From: SIG307 sp964609025
GTDB taxonomy: Bacteria; Bacillota; Clostridia; Lachnospirales; Lachnospiraceae
NCBI GenBank assembly: GCA_964609025.1
Contig: CAZSQM010000009.1
Span: forward strand, 1-64,000
Reading direction: 5' to 3'
Length of the DNA stretch: 64,000 nucleotides
Part shown: one piece after another, positions 25,222 through 34,753 of the stretch
How positions within the stretch are numbered: the stretch's first letter is position 1
Layout: each line of letters opens with the position of its first letter
Program-made: the position numbers and the translations under genes
Notes under the pieces: model-generated
Seen by the model: only the letters and a program-made list of their open reading frames with translations
Databases searched by the model: none
Told to the model about the DNA's origin: nothing

Positions 25222-25867
25222 AACGCAGCCTCCTTTCCAAAAGCGTTGCGGAAACAGACACCGGAAGCAGAATAATCAAATAAGCAACTACCAGCATCAG
25301 AAGAGCCTCCTCGGTTTCATAGTACAGTCCGATTAAATCCTTTGTAACATACATCAAATCCGCAAGGGCGATTCCGCTGACAACCGAAGTTTCCTTTATC
25401 AGAAAAATCACGTTTGCACAGATTCCGGGCACCGATACCGCAAGCGCCTGCGGAAAAATTACTTCCTTCATCGTGAGCCATTCCCCCATTCCCAGACTGG
25501 CGGCGGATTCAATCTGTGTTTTATCGATTGACAAAAGGCCGCTTCGTATGGATTCCGACATATAACTGCCGCCGAGAAACGCCAGACCGATGATTGCACA
25601 GGTTTCCGCACGCAGGACGATACCGATTTTCGGAAGCCCGAAATATAGGAAGAAAAGCTGAACCAACAGGGGTGTATTCCGGCTTATTTCGATATACACC
25701 GAAATGATTCTGTGCAGCACCGGAACCCGGTAATACTGCAACACAGAGCATAGAATGCCGACCAGCAGGGAAAACAAAATTCCCCAGAAAGCAATTTTTA
25801 CGGTCAGCCCGGCCGCGTCAATATACCACGGTAAATACTCGGCGATAAAATCGAAATTCAGCTGCAT
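25202..25867 (-). CDS. Amino acid ABC transporter permease (first)
   Basis: A 221-residue HisM/GlnP-family permease with the motif AASLGMGEWLTMKEVIFPQAL and the characteristic SRNTPLLVQLFFLYFGLP. It overlaps the second permease gene by 20 bp, indicating coupled translation. It lies 44 bp after the MetQ-like gene. Permeases of this type normally work with family-3 binding proteins, not with MetQ. Confidence 0.92.
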   Translation of the reverse strand: MQLNFDFIAEYLPWYIDAAGLTVKIAFWGILFSLLVGILCSVLQYYRVPVLHRIISVYIEISRNTPLLVQLFFLYFGLPKIGIVLRAETCAIIGLAFLGGSYMSESIRSGLLSIDKTQIESAASLGMGEWLTMKEVIFPQALAVSVPGICANVIFLIKETSVVSGIALADLMYVTKDLIGLYYETEEALLMLVVAYLIILLPVSVSATLLERRLRYAGFGN

Positions 25868-25911
25868 CCGGTCGGTTCACCTCCTCCATATGATTTCATT
25901 TCATAACTGCC

Positions 25912-26760
25912 TTACTTTTTAATTGCGTCAAGCGTTGTCTGCTTTCCGCCGTAAATTCCGAGCGGCTCGACATGGATTGCGGAAACCGAAACAATATGCG
26001 TACCGTTTTCCTTATTAAAATCATCCAGATAAGGAACATGCTGGAAATAGTTTGCGTCGATATCTCCGCTTTCCACCACGTTATTCGGCTGAACATAATC
26101 CGTAAATTCCTTGATTTCAAGCGTAATCTTCTTTTCAGCCAAAATGTCCTTTACAATGGCAAGAATCTCCGCATGAGGCGTAGGAGAAGCCGCAACCGTA
26201 ATTGTCTTTCCCTCCAGCGCCGCATAATCGACGGAGGAATCATAGCCGTCGGTCGGGTTATCAACCACAGACACTACCGCGCCGTCATATTTCGAAGCGA
26301 TAAAATCAGCTACCTGCTTGCTTTCAAGCGCAGCGGCAAGTGCCTTAACCGCATCGGAAGTTTCATTTCCCTCCTTTACCGCAAGGATATTGCCGTACGC
26401 CGAAGAAGAGCCTTCGATGCCAAGCGCATCCTTTGTCGGATTCAGCCCTGCTTCAATCGCGTAGTTGGAATTAATCACCGCATAATCAACATCCTTCAGT
26501 ACGTTCGGAAGCTGTGCGGCCTCTACTTCTTTAAATTCAATCTCGTAAGGGTTTTCTTCGATATCACGGATTGTGGCAGTAATACCGGCATCCTCCTTCA
26601 GCTGAATATAGCCTAAATCCTCCAGTAAAAGCAGCGCTCTTGCTTCATTGGTGGTATCGTTCGGAATCGCAACGGTTACTTTGTCGGATTTGTTCCCGCA
26701 GCCGGCAAGCGAAACAACTGCGGTAAGTGCAATAAGTACAAGTGAAATTATCTTTTTCAT
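25912..26760 (-). CDS. Circularly permuted MetQ/NlpA-type substrate-binding lipoprotein
   Basis: A 282-residue lipoprotein (lipobox LAGC, Cys21). All MetQ landmarks are present but in swapped order. Residues 27-164 (VAIPNDTTNEARALLLLEDL, VEAAQLP, YAVINSNYAIEAGL) correspond to the normal C-terminal half. Residues 185-282 (ITVAASPTPHAEIL, FTDYVQPNN, DANYFQHVPYLDDFN, HVEPLGIYGGK) correspond to the normal N-terminal half. A new linker (165-184) joins old C- to old N-terminus. The cut lies at the inter-domain crossover. The ATG at 26760 is chosen over two earlier ones from its AAGGAG spacing. Ligand: probably methionine or a related compound. Confidence 0.9.
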   Translation of the reverse strand: MKKIISLVLIALTAVVSLAGCGNKSDKVTVAIPNDTTNEARALLLLEDLGYIQLKEDAGITATIRDIEENPYEIEFKEVEAAQLPNVLKDVDYAVINSNYAIEAGLNPTKDALGIEGSSSAYGNILAVKEGNETSDAVKALAAALESKQVADFIASKYDGAVVSVVDNPTDGYDSSVDYAALEGKTITVAASPTPHAEILAIVKDILAEKKITLEIKEFTDYVQPNNVVESGDIDANYFQHVPYLDDFNKENGTHIVSVSAIHVEPLGIYGGKQTTLDAIKK

Positions 26761-26819
26761 AATCATAAGCTCCTTTTTCATATCGTATTTTTTATATTAT
26801 GCCGATTTCAGGCTTCGGG

Positions 26820-26888
26820 TCAGCAAAAACATCGCATTCGCCCGAAACGGAAATTCTCTCTTACGAGCTTTTCAAAATAATATGCCAT
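26820..26888 (-). CDS. 22-codon leader peptide ending in Cys-Phe-Cys
   Basis: The peptide starts MAYYFEKL and ends GRMRCFC, with TGC-TGA at the end. The ATG has a near-perfect ATAGGAGGT site eight bases upstream, stronger than that of the following gene. It lies between the operon promoter and the MetQ-like gene, about 60 bp from the latter. Its last codons lie within a TTCGGG/CCCGAA stem. This has the layout of a leader peptide sensing charged Cys-tRNA or ribosome progress. Function is inferred, not shown. Confidence 0.6.
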   Translation of the reverse strand: MAYYFEKLVRENFRFGRMRCFC

Positions 26889-26915
26889 AGTGAGTACCTC
26901 CTATAAAAATAATAA

Positions 26916-26944
26916 ACCGGTCAGCTCCGATAAAGCCTTCCGGT
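26916..26944 (-). promoter_or_regulatory. Hairpin in the ABC operon leader, possible attenuator
   Basis: The minus strand folds as ACCGG/CCGGT with an inner GGCT/AGC helix, followed by TTATTATTTTT. It forms before the leader peptide's ribosome-binding site. The U-rich tail makes it terminator-like. No known riboswitch signature is visible in the ~190-nt leader. Confidence 0.45.
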
Positions 26945-26959
26945 CGAAAGGTTGGTTGT

Positions 26960-26988
26960 ATTGTAGCACGCATTACCTACCTTGTCAA
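26960..26988 (-). promoter_or_regulatory. Promoter of the MetQ-ABC-mnmA operon
   Basis: TTGACA (26988-26983) and TACAAT (26965-26960) are separated by 17 bases on the minus strand, an excellent sigma-A promoter. Transcription should start near 26953, giving a leader of about 190 nt. It lies 51 bp beyond the end of addA, which is on the same strand. Confidence 0.85.
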
Positions 26989-27038
26989 TAGGTTTATTAG
27001 AAAATTTTTCATTTCATTTTTTTAGGAGTCCTCCCACC

Positions 27039-30000
27039 CTATTCTTCCTCACGTTCCACCAAAAATGCCTCGCCGCTTGTAAAGGCGTAAATGATACGCT
27101 CCGCAACCGGCTTTCCCGTTATCTGCCGCAATGCCCGTTCATAATAGTCTAACTGCGTGCGGTAGCGCTTTGTAAGGACCTCCCGCACCTGTTCCTTCAC
27201 GGAATCGGTTTTATAGTCTACCAGCACAAGCGCTCCGTCCTCTTCAAAGCAGGCGTCGATAATTCCCTGTACCATCACATAATCCGTGTTCTGTTCCGCC
27301 CCCTCGTCCTTGTATACTTCCCTGTACGGAATTCCGATGACAAACGGCTGCTCCTTTCGTAACGCTCCGTTTTGCGCGGCCTTCTGCATCCGTGCACCGA
27401 GACTGCTCTCAAAAAATTGCAGAATCTTTTTTACGGAAACAAGCTCTCCCGCGTCCTTTTGAAGTCGTCCCGTCCGTATCAGTCTTTGCAGTTCCGCAAA
27501 AACCTGCTCTTCGGTTTTGTATTCTCCGCAAAAGTCCATACATTCCATGACGCGGTGATACAATGTTCCCCGCTCGCTTCCCGAAATTTTCTCCTCCTCC
27601 CGGGTTCCCTGCAAAAAGCGCGGAATTGTTTTCTCCGGCTCCGGTTCCGGAAACAGCTCCTCCTGTTCTTCCTCCTGATAAGCCGCTTTTTTCAGTTCGG
27701 ACACGGAAAGCTTCATCTTGCCGCGGCACGGCGGATACGGATACCGATACGCCGCCCGCTCCCGCAGTTCTGCGGCAAGTCCCGCGTCATACACGTTTTC
27801 CGTCGCCGCCGAGGAAAGCTCCAGAAACCATTGTTTACGCTTCTCTGCCTCTTTTTCCCTCTGCCATACGGCTTCCTCGGTCTGTCTGGCCGAGCAGTCG
27901 GAGCTTACAAGCCGCAGACTTCCGCCTGCCATGCATCGCTTTATCGGAAGCTGCAAAAAGTCCAGATAGGAATTTGCCGATAACAGGGACGTATAGCTTG
28001 CCCGTTCCTCCTCCACCGGCTCTTTCTCCAGACGTTCCAAAAACGCTTTCTCGGACGGAACCGCCGCCGATAAAATCAGTTTTTCCTTTGCTCTTGTCAA
28101 GGCTACATAAAGGATTCGCAGTTCTTCCGAAAGCATTTCATAATTTAGCTGCCCCGCAATCACCTTTTTAAACAGGGTCGGTGCCTTAACCCGCCATACC
28201 TCGTCGCGAAAATCCATGCCGATGCCAAGCTCCGGATGCAGTACCAGCCCCGCCCGGATATCCGTCCGGTTGAACTGCTTCGACAACCCTGCCACAATCA
28301 CCACCGGAGCCTCCAGACCTTTACTTTTATGAATGCTCATCAGCTTCACGGCGTCTTCCCCCGATACAAGCTGCGCTTCTCCGGTATCCATATCGTACTT
28401 TACAAGCCGCTCAATATAACGGACAAAATCAAAAATGCCGGAATAACTGCTTTCCTCAAACTTTTTCGCCTTTACCGTAAGCATGGAAAGGTTTTCCGCA
28501 CGGCGTTCTCCGCCGGGTTTTACCCGCACATAATCCGGGTAGGCCGTCAGACGATACAGTTCCTCCAACACTTCGGGAACTCCCGCATAAACCGACAGTG
28601 CGCGCAGACGTGCAAAGCGTTCTTCAAACAGCAAAAGCTTCTCTCTTGCGCTCCGCACACTTTCCGCAAAACGCCCGGGGTTTTCGGCACCCGACGCAAA
28701 TTTCTCACAATCCTCTTTGGTTTCCGTACGCTCCAAAAAGCATTGCAGCGCTTCGTAGAAGGACTTCCGGCAACCGTTTTCTTCCGTCTTTGCCGCAATG
28801 CGTACCATTGCCAGTTCTTCTTCGGAAAGCCCCGCCATCTCGGAACGCAGCACCGATACCAGCGGAATGTCCTGCCTTGGATTATCAATGACCCGCAGGG
28901 CATTTAACACCACCGCCACTTCCTGCGCGTTAAAATACCCGCTCTGTTTTTCCACTACGGCAGGGATTCCGAGCTCCGTAAACACTTCCGCGAAGGGCTC
29001 GGCATAACCGCTCACGGCGCGGAACAAAACCGTAATATCACGATAGGAAACCGGACGGAATTTCTTTACTTTCCTGCCGTCCTCCGTAATCTCCTCCCCG
29101 TCGTAAACCGGAAACCCGTCCCGTATCAGCGTTTGAATCCGCCCCGCCACCGTAAACGCTTCCTTTGCAATGCGGTCCGTTCCGTCATCTTCTCCCTCTG
29201 CCGCTTCCGATTCGGTCAGCAAAAGCTCTGTTGCATTTTCTTCCGTATCCGGCGGATAATCCGCCGAGCAGTACAGCTTTGCCGCGTCATCATATGCAAT
29301 CCCGCCGAACTCCTTTTGCATCAGGCAGGAAAAAATATCGTTTACCGTATTCACAACCGCTGCCCGGCTCCGGAAATTTTTTCCGAGAACAATCCGGCGG
29401 TAAGCCCCCGTTTCCCCGTATTCCTCGTATTTCTGCATAAACAGCTCCGGCTTTGCCATACGGAACTTATAAATACTCTGCTTTACATCGCCCACCATAA
29501 ACCGGTTCGGGCGGCCGTCCTCTTCCCCCGAAATGCTCCAGAGCAGCAAATCCTGAATCCGGTTGCTGTCCTGACATTCGTCTACCATAATCTCATCATA
29601 GCGTCCCCGGAGAAGTCTTGCCGTTTCCGTCGGACGGATTCCCTCCTCCGTTTCCTGAACAAGCAGCCGTACCGCCAGATGTTCCAAATCATTAAAATCC
29701 ACAAGCCCGCGTTCCGCCTTTGCCTTAGCGTAACGTTCGCCGTACTCGGCGCAAAGGCCTACAAGGACCTGCATGAGCGGCGCCATCGCCGCCATATCCT
29801 CCGCCATCTGTGTACTGTCCGCGAAAAAATAGTCCTTCTTCAGCTTCAAAAGCATTTCCTTGTATTCGCCCCGAAGCTCCTTCACCCGCTCTCTCAGCGC
29901 TTCGGAAGCTTCGCATTTTTTCCTCGATAACGCCTGAAAGGAAAGTGTTTGAAAGGCTTCCGACAGCTCGCGGTAAGTTTCCGCATTGCCAAGAGCCTCC

Positions 30001-30788
30001 AAAAGTTCCCCGTCCGCTTCCAGCGCCTCCGCATAAACATAAGGTCCCTCCGGTCCCAGAGAAAGCTTCAACGCCTTTTTCCGCAGTGCTTCGCAGTCGG
30101 TAAGAACAGTCCGGACGCGCTCCTTCAGCAAGCGGAGGCACGCCTCCTCCTCCGACAGACTTTCGGCTGTTTTCAAGCGTTCCAGCGTTGCCTCCGTCTG
30201 TTTCAGCCAGCTTTCGGGAAACGGCGCGCTTTGCGCGAATTTATAAAGGCTCTGGATATGTTTTACCAGCGCTTCGTCCGTTTTTCCGCTTCCGACGCAT
30301 TCCGTCAGGCGCAAAAACAGTTCGTCCCCCGCCGCATAACGGGCTTCCAGCATCTCCTCCATCACGTCGGCCCGCAGCAGCGTCAGTTCCGCTTCCTCGG
30401 CGATACGGAATGCCGGATCCAACTCCAGTTCGTAGAAAAACTCCCGCAAAAGGCTAAGGCAAAAGCCATGAATTGTCTGAATCGGCGCGCTGCGTAATAA
30501 AAGCACCTGCTTCTGCAAATGTGCGTTCCCCGCATATTCCTCCGATGCAAGGCACTCCGTCAGCCGCTTCCCGATACGTTCCCGCATCTCCGCCGCCGCC
30601 GCATTGGTATAGGTCACTACCAGCAGCCGATTCATTTCCTGCGGCTGCCGTTCGGATGTCAGTTTTTCAATGATACGCTGTACCAGTACCGCCGTTTTTC
30701 CCGAACCCGCCGCCGCGGATACCAGCGTGGTACAATCCCTTGCGTCAATGACCTGTCTTTGTTCCGGTGTAAATCGAAGCTCCCCCAT
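27039..30788 (-). CDS. addA: ATP-dependent helicase/nuclease subunit A
   Basis: A 1249-residue UvrD-like helicase with Walker A SAAAGSGKT, motif II VDECQDSN, motif IV region and a C-terminal RecB-type nuclease domain (VQGIIDACFEEDGALVLVDYKTDSV, with the catalytic Asp and Lys of DYKT). With AddB it processes double-strand breaks for RecA, as RecBCD does in enterics. It overlaps addB by 44 bp. The ATG at 30788 has AAAGGAG. Confidence 0.96.
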   Translation of the reverse strand: MGELRFTPEQRQVIDARDCTTLVSAAAGSGKTAVLVQRIIEKLTSERQPQEMNRLLVVTYTNAAAAEMRERIGKRLTECLASEEYAGNAHLQKQVLLLRSAPIQTIHGFCLSLLREFFYELELDPAFRIAEEAELTLLRADVMEEMLEARYAAGDELFLRLTECVGSGKTDEALVKHIQSLYKFAQSAPFPESWLKQTEATLERLKTAESLSEEEACLRLLKERVRTVLTDCEALRKKALKLSLGPEGPYVYAEALEADGELLEALGNAETYRELSEAFQTLSFQALSRKKCEASEALRERVKELRGEYKEMLLKLKKDYFFADSTQMAEDMAAMAPLMQVLVGLCAEYGERYAKAKAERGLVDFNDLEHLAVRLLVQETEEGIRPTETARLLRGRYDEIMVDECQDSNRIQDLLLWSISGEEDGRPNRFMVGDVKQSIYKFRMAKPELFMQKYEEYGETGAYRRIVLGKNFRSRAAVVNTVNDIFSCLMQKEFGGIAYDDAAKLYCSADYPPDTEENATELLLTESEAAEGEDDGTDRIAKEAFTVAGRIQTLIRDGFPVYDGEEITEDGRKVKKFRPVSYRDITVLFRAVSGYAEPFAEVFTELGIPAVVEKQSGYFNAQEVAVVLNALRVIDNPRQDIPLVSVLRSEMAGLSEEELAMVRIAAKTEENGCRKSFYEALQCFLERTETKEDCEKFASGAENPGRFAESVRSAREKLLLFEERFARLRALSVYAGVPEVLEELYRLTAYPDYVRVKPGGERRAENLSMLTVKAKKFEESSYSGIFDFVRYIERLVKYDMDTGEAQLVSGEDAVKLMSIHKSKGLEAPVVIVAGLSKQFNRTDIRAGLVLHPELGIGMDFRDEVWRVKAPTLFKKVIAGQLNYEMLSEELRILYVALTRAKEKLILSAAVPSEKAFLERLEKEPVEEERASYTSLLSANSYLDFLQLPIKRCMAGGSLRLVSSDCSARQTEEAVWQREKEAEKRKQWFLELSSAATENVYDAGLAAELRERAAYRYPYPPCRGKMKLSVSELKKAAYQEEEQEELFPEPEPEKTIPRFLQGTREEEKISGSERGTLYHRVMECMDFCGEYKTEEQVFAELQRLIRTGRLQKDAGELVSVKKILQFFESSLGARMQKAAQNGALRKEQPFVIGIPYREVYKDEGAEQNTDYVMVQGIIDACFEEDGALVLVDYKTDSVKEQVREVLTKRYRTQLDYYERALRQITGKPVAERIIYAFTSGEAFLVEREEE

Positions 30789-33700
30789 GACACTCCTTTC
30801 CGAACTCCTCCCAAAGCTCTCCTTTGCTTAATTCCTTCAAATCCCGATAAGAAAACTCCGGAAGCCTGTTGTCAAACCCGCAGACCGTCCGGTATGCACA
30901 ATATTCGCAGGGTGTTCCCTTTTTATAACGGTACGGGGCTGCCGCGGTATCCCCGGCTAAAATCTGCTCCGCTTCCCGTTCCAGCTTTTGATATACATAA
31001 TCCGTCAGCGTTGCAAAGTCCTTCTCCGCAATCCCCCTGGAACTTGCTTTTAAATGTCCCTCTTTGTCCGTTTCCGCATAAATCAGCCGAGAAACCTCCG
31101 ACGGTTTTAAACCGCCGTTTTCCGCACGAAGCGACACGTCTAACGCCGCCACCGCAGAAGGCGTTTCGTTAAATACACCGTCCGGCCGGAAGGCTTCCTT
31201 CACCGCGTCATCGGAATACTTCTCCCGCGGAAGAAACGGGTCCTCCACATGGAAATAAAACATCCCCGCAGGTGCCGGTGCTTCCCCGTCTTCCCGCGCC
31301 GTCTGCCGGAGCGCTGCCGCCAGATACACTTCTAACTGCACCTGCAGCCCGTAATACAATTCTGCCAGATCAAACTTCTTTGTGCCCGATTTATAGTCCA
31401 CTACCCGCAGATACCACCGGTCCCCGCTACGGCACACATCGTACCGGTCAATTTTCCCGTGCAGGGAAAGATACTTTGCCGTATGCTCAAATACCGCTTC
31501 GCACCGCCTTGGTTCAAACAGACTTCCCTTAATCTGCTCCTGCAGCATTTCTACGGTCTTTTGCAACACCCGCTTCGCCTTTGTCACGAGATAGCCGTTT
31601 CGTTTTGTACCGTCAAATACACCGTTTTCAAAGGTTGTTACGGCCTCCGCAAGACTTTCCGTACAAAGCCTCTCCCGCTCCTCCGCCGAAAGCGTATGCC
31701 ACGAAAGACCGTCCTCCCGCACTTTTTTCGTAAACAATTCAAGCGCCGTGTGGTAGAGGTTTCCAAGCTCCGGCGCCGCCACGCGGTACTGGGCGCGCTC
31801 CTCCAAAGAAAGCCCGTACTGTAAAAAGTGCGCGAACGCACAGGCGGCGTATTTTTCCAGGCGGGTTACACTTCCGTACAGAACAGCGCCGTACAGCCTC
31901 TTTGCGGCGTCCCCGCTGATAGGCTCCGCCGGATTGCCGAAAAACGCCGTCCGCAGCAGCCGCTTTGTTTCGGCTTCCTCCCGCAGCACCGCCTGCCGGT
32001 ACAGTTCCCAAAACGCCGTGTCCGCAACAGCACCCTCCGCGGCAAAGTGCCGGATGCCGTCTAAGAGATACCTTCTCCCGGCGTCGTTTTGCAGCAGGGA
32101 AAGGTACGACTTCTCCTCCTCCTCCCGCACGGTAAAATCCGAAAAAAGCTCCGCAATCCGCCGGATAAAGTAAGACGGCTGCAATGCCCCTCCCTCCGCG
32201 GAAAGGAGGCTGTAAGTCAGCACCAGACGTTGTTTCGGTTTCGTCAGCATCGCATATAAATAAAACTGCTCGGTGTACGCCGCTTCCTTTTTCGTCGGTG
32301 CAAGCTCTACCTTCCGTTCCTTTAAAAACTCCCGTTCCGCTTCGGAAATCAAACCGTCGGTACTGCTCGGAGCCGGCGTCACCCCTTCGTTTACGCCCGC
32401 AAGATAAAGCACCGCAATATTCGAAAGCCTTGTCCGCGTAATGTCGCCGATGACAACACAATCCGTACTCGGCGGCACAAGACCTACCTTACATTCCCTA
32501 AGCCCCGTTTCCATCAGCTCCGCATACTCCCGGAGCGTCATCTCTTCCGTATCCAGAAGCTCTATAAAACGGTCAAACAACTCTATTACATTGCGGTATA
32601 CCTGCCGGTATTCCCCCGCCCGTACCAAATCTCCCTTTTCTTCAAAGCCGTCCGCCATGCTTTTGAGCTGTTCTTCGATGCCCGACCGCTCCATAAACTC
32701 ATACAGCGCTCTGGTACGTTCCCCGGCGGTTTTCGCCTCCGTAAGCGCCTTGCCGATGCCGCAAAGCTCCCCGTAAGCCCGCTCCCGCAGGCTGTTTAAA
32801 TATTCCAGATTAATTTCCCGTGCGGTACGGTAACGGTACTTCCATTCCATTTTCCACATCCGCTCCCCGCGGATACCGCACGCAAGACAATAATTTTCCA
32901 GTACGGAAACCTCGTCCTGCGAAAACCCTGTCAGGCCGCTTTTTAAATACCGGAACACCGAATCATAGGAAAAGCCGCTCAACGCATTTTGCAATACCGC
33001 ACGAACCAGTGTAATGCACGGGTTGTGGAAAATCTTCCGCTTGCTGTCTAAGAATGCCGGAACTCCGGCCCGGGCGCACTCCGCGGCTAACAGTTCTCCA
33101 TACCCTGCGATATCGCCCGTCACCACGGCAATCTCCCCGTATCGAAGCCCTTCAAGGCGCACCGCCCTGGCAATATCCGCCGCGATAAAAGCCGCCTCGG
33201 CGGCCCGGTTCGGCTTTGCATAGAGCACAATCGTATCCCCGCATGTTGTCTTTGCCGGCAGCGGATAACGAAACAGACCCTGTTCCAGCGAACGCAGCGC
33301 TTCGCTGGCCGCAAAACGCGGCGGCTCCCCTGTTTCCGGCAAAACAAGGGTATTCACCGGACACCCTGCTTTTTTTGCAAGCCCGGTTACTATCTCCTTC
33401 GTATGTAGCGTCAAATAAAAAAGCCCATGCTCCAAGGCAGGATTCTGTAACGCCGCCGCGTCCGCCGTAAGCGACAAATAACAGTTTCCCGCTCGTTGCA
33501 AAAGCTTCGTTAAAAGTCCGTACTGTGACGGCGTAAACCCGGTAAAGCCGTCAAAAAACACATCGCAATCCGTAAGCAGCGAGGACTCTTCTATCACTCC
33601 GGCAAGCACATCCGACACCGTTTCCGCCGGCAGATACTTTCCGTCGATTGCCTGTGCAAACCCTCCGTACAAAACCGCAATATCGGAAAGCTTTTTATAC

Positions 33701-34155
33701 AGCACCGGCTCCTCCTTGGCCGCCTCCATCATCTCCCGCAGAGCCTCCGGCGTAATCCCGTACTGATAAAACTCCGAAAGTAACGACTTCATCTCGTCGA
33801 TAAAGCCCGCTTTTTTTACATTTGCGGCAAACACCCGCAGTTCCCCGGCAAAGCGGTTCACTACCCGCTTTACCAAAAGACTTTTCCCCACGTCGGTCAA
33901 AAGCTCTAAAGGCACCACCCCGAGCTCCCCGAAAACACGGTAGGAAAGGCGCAAAAAGCTTAACACCTCGATATTGGACATACTCTTTGTGTCGCTGCGA
34001 ACAATCAAATCCTTCATCGTCTGTAAGGAAAACTGTTCCGGCACAATCACCAACACCGTCCGCTCCGGGTGTTCCTTTGCCGTTTTTAATATGTTCCGGT
34101 ACATCCATTCCGTCTTTCCGGCGCCGGAAGCACCTAAAATAAAGGTAAGCGCCAT
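30745..34155 (-). CDS. addB: ATP-dependent helicase/nuclease subunit B
   Basis: A 1136-residue protein. It has a Walker A-like GASGAGKTEW at the N-terminus, inactivated helicase domains and a C-terminal nuclease domain (VVDYKSG). Four cysteines typical of the AddB [4Fe-4S] cluster are visible: one in KYAACAF and three in PCEYCAYRTVC near the C-terminus. It partners AddA. The gene precedes addA with a 44-bp overlap. Confidence 0.95.
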   Translation of the reverse strand: MALTFILGASGAGKTEWMYRNILKTAKEHPERTVLVIVPEQFSLQTMKDLIVRSDTKSMSNIEVLSFLRLSYRVFGELGVVPLELLTDVGKSLLVKRVVNRFAGELRVFAANVKKAGFIDEMKSLLSEFYQYGITPEALREMMEAAKEEPVLYKKLSDIAVLYGGFAQAIDGKYLPAETVSDVLAGVIEESSLLTDCDVFFDGFTGFTPSQYGLLTKLLQRAGNCYLSLTADAAALQNPALEHGLFYLTLHTKEIVTGLAKKAGCPVNTLVLPETGEPPRFAASEALRSLEQGLFRYPLPAKTTCGDTIVLYAKPNRAAEAAFIAADIARAVRLEGLRYGEIAVVTGDIAGYGELLAAECARAGVPAFLDSKRKIFHNPCITLVRAVLQNALSGFSYDSVFRYLKSGLTGFSQDEVSVLENYCLACGIRGERMWKMEWKYRYRTAREINLEYLNSLRERAYGELCGIGKALTEAKTAGERTRALYEFMERSGIEEQLKSMADGFEEKGDLVRAGEYRQVYRNVIELFDRFIELLDTEEMTLREYAELMETGLRECKVGLVPPSTDCVVIGDITRTRLSNIAVLYLAGVNEGVTPAPSSTDGLISEAEREFLKERKVELAPTKKEAAYTEQFYLYAMLTKPKQRLVLTYSLLSAEGGALQPSYFIRRIAELFSDFTVREEEEKSYLSLLQNDAGRRYLLDGIRHFAAEGAVADTAFWELYRQAVLREEAETKRLLRTAFFGNPAEPISGDAAKRLYGAVLYGSVTRLEKYAACAFAHFLQYGLSLEERAQYRVAAPELGNLYHTALELFTKKVREDGLSWHTLSAEERERLCTESLAEAVTTFENGVFDGTKRNGYLVTKAKRVLQKTVEMLQEQIKGSLFEPRRCEAVFEHTAKYLSLHGKIDRYDVCRSGDRWYLRVVDYKSGTKKFDLAELYYGLQVQLEVYLAAALRQTAREDGEAPAPAGMFYFHVEDPFLPREKYSDDAVKEAFRPDGVFNETPSAVAALDVSLRAENGGLKPSEVSRLIYAETDKEGHLKASSRGIAEKDFATLTDYVYQKLEREAEQILAGDTAAAPYRYKKGTPCEYCAYRTVCGFDNRLPEFSYRDLKELSKGELWEEFGKECHGGASIYTGTKTGH

Positions 34156-34227
34156 AGGAATAAAAACCCCCTTTTCCGAATACCTTGTAACAATAACGCA
34201 TACGCATGCAACCCTTTGGAGGCTTTC

Positions 34228-34686
34228 ATGGCAAAAACACGCATCATCGTTTTAAAACTGAAAAAACTTCTCCGCATTGCGATACCGGCTGCGATTGTCC
34301 TTGTACTTTTTCTTCTTCTGCTCCTTCTTTTCTCCTCCTCGGACCAAGAAGAAGGGAACGGAGAATCCGTTACACCGAGCGCCGCAGCTTACCGTGCCGG
34401 CGTTTATACGTCCGTCATCGCCTTAAATGACTCCCTGTTAAATCTGGAGGTCGTACTGGATACCGACCACATCAATTCCGTGCGGCTGATTAATCTGGAC
34501 GAAGCCACTTCTGCCATGTACCCGTTAATGGAGCCTGCCGCTGCCGATATCAGCGCCCAGCTTGCCGCCGGTACCGCCTTAGAAGACATTACCCTGTCGG
34601 AAAGCAGTAAATACACGCAGACGCTTTTGCTCGGCGGCATCCGTGCAACCTTGGAAAAGGCTGCCGTTTTGGAAGCCGGAGAATAA
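34228..34686 (+). CDS. Membrane-anchored hypothetical protein, FMN-binding-like exterior domain
   Basis: A 152-residue protein. A basic start (MAKTRIIVLKLKKLL) leads into one transmembrane helix (about residues 17-36), then a low-complexity linker and an exterior domain. That domain (GVYTSVIALNDSLLNLEVVLD...SVRLINLDEATSAMYPL...SKYTQTLLLGGIRATLEKA) loosely resembles FMN-binding-like repeats. I do not recognise it firmly. The ATG at 34228 has GGAGG; a TTG four codons earlier is less likely. It is divergent from addB. Confidence 0.6.
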   Translation: MAKTRIIVLKLKKLLRIAIPAAIVLVLFLLLLLLFSSSDQEEGNGESVTPSAAAYRAGVYTSVIALNDSLLNLEVVLDTDHINSVRLINLDEATSAMYPLMEPAAADISAQLAAGTALEDITLSESSKYTQTLLLGGIRATLEKAAVLEAGE

Positions 34687-34753
34687 CGTAACCCCTGTCG
34701 TTTCCGGCTTACGTCACACCCCGGCTGCCCGCATTCTCCGGCAGATTTCCTTC

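Noticed and set aside
27372..27983. Several long plus-strand ORFs within addA and addB (for example 203 and 265 codons)
   Set aside because: They are antisense frames of GC-rich coding sequence, rich in Arg/Pro/Ser, with no domains or translation signals.
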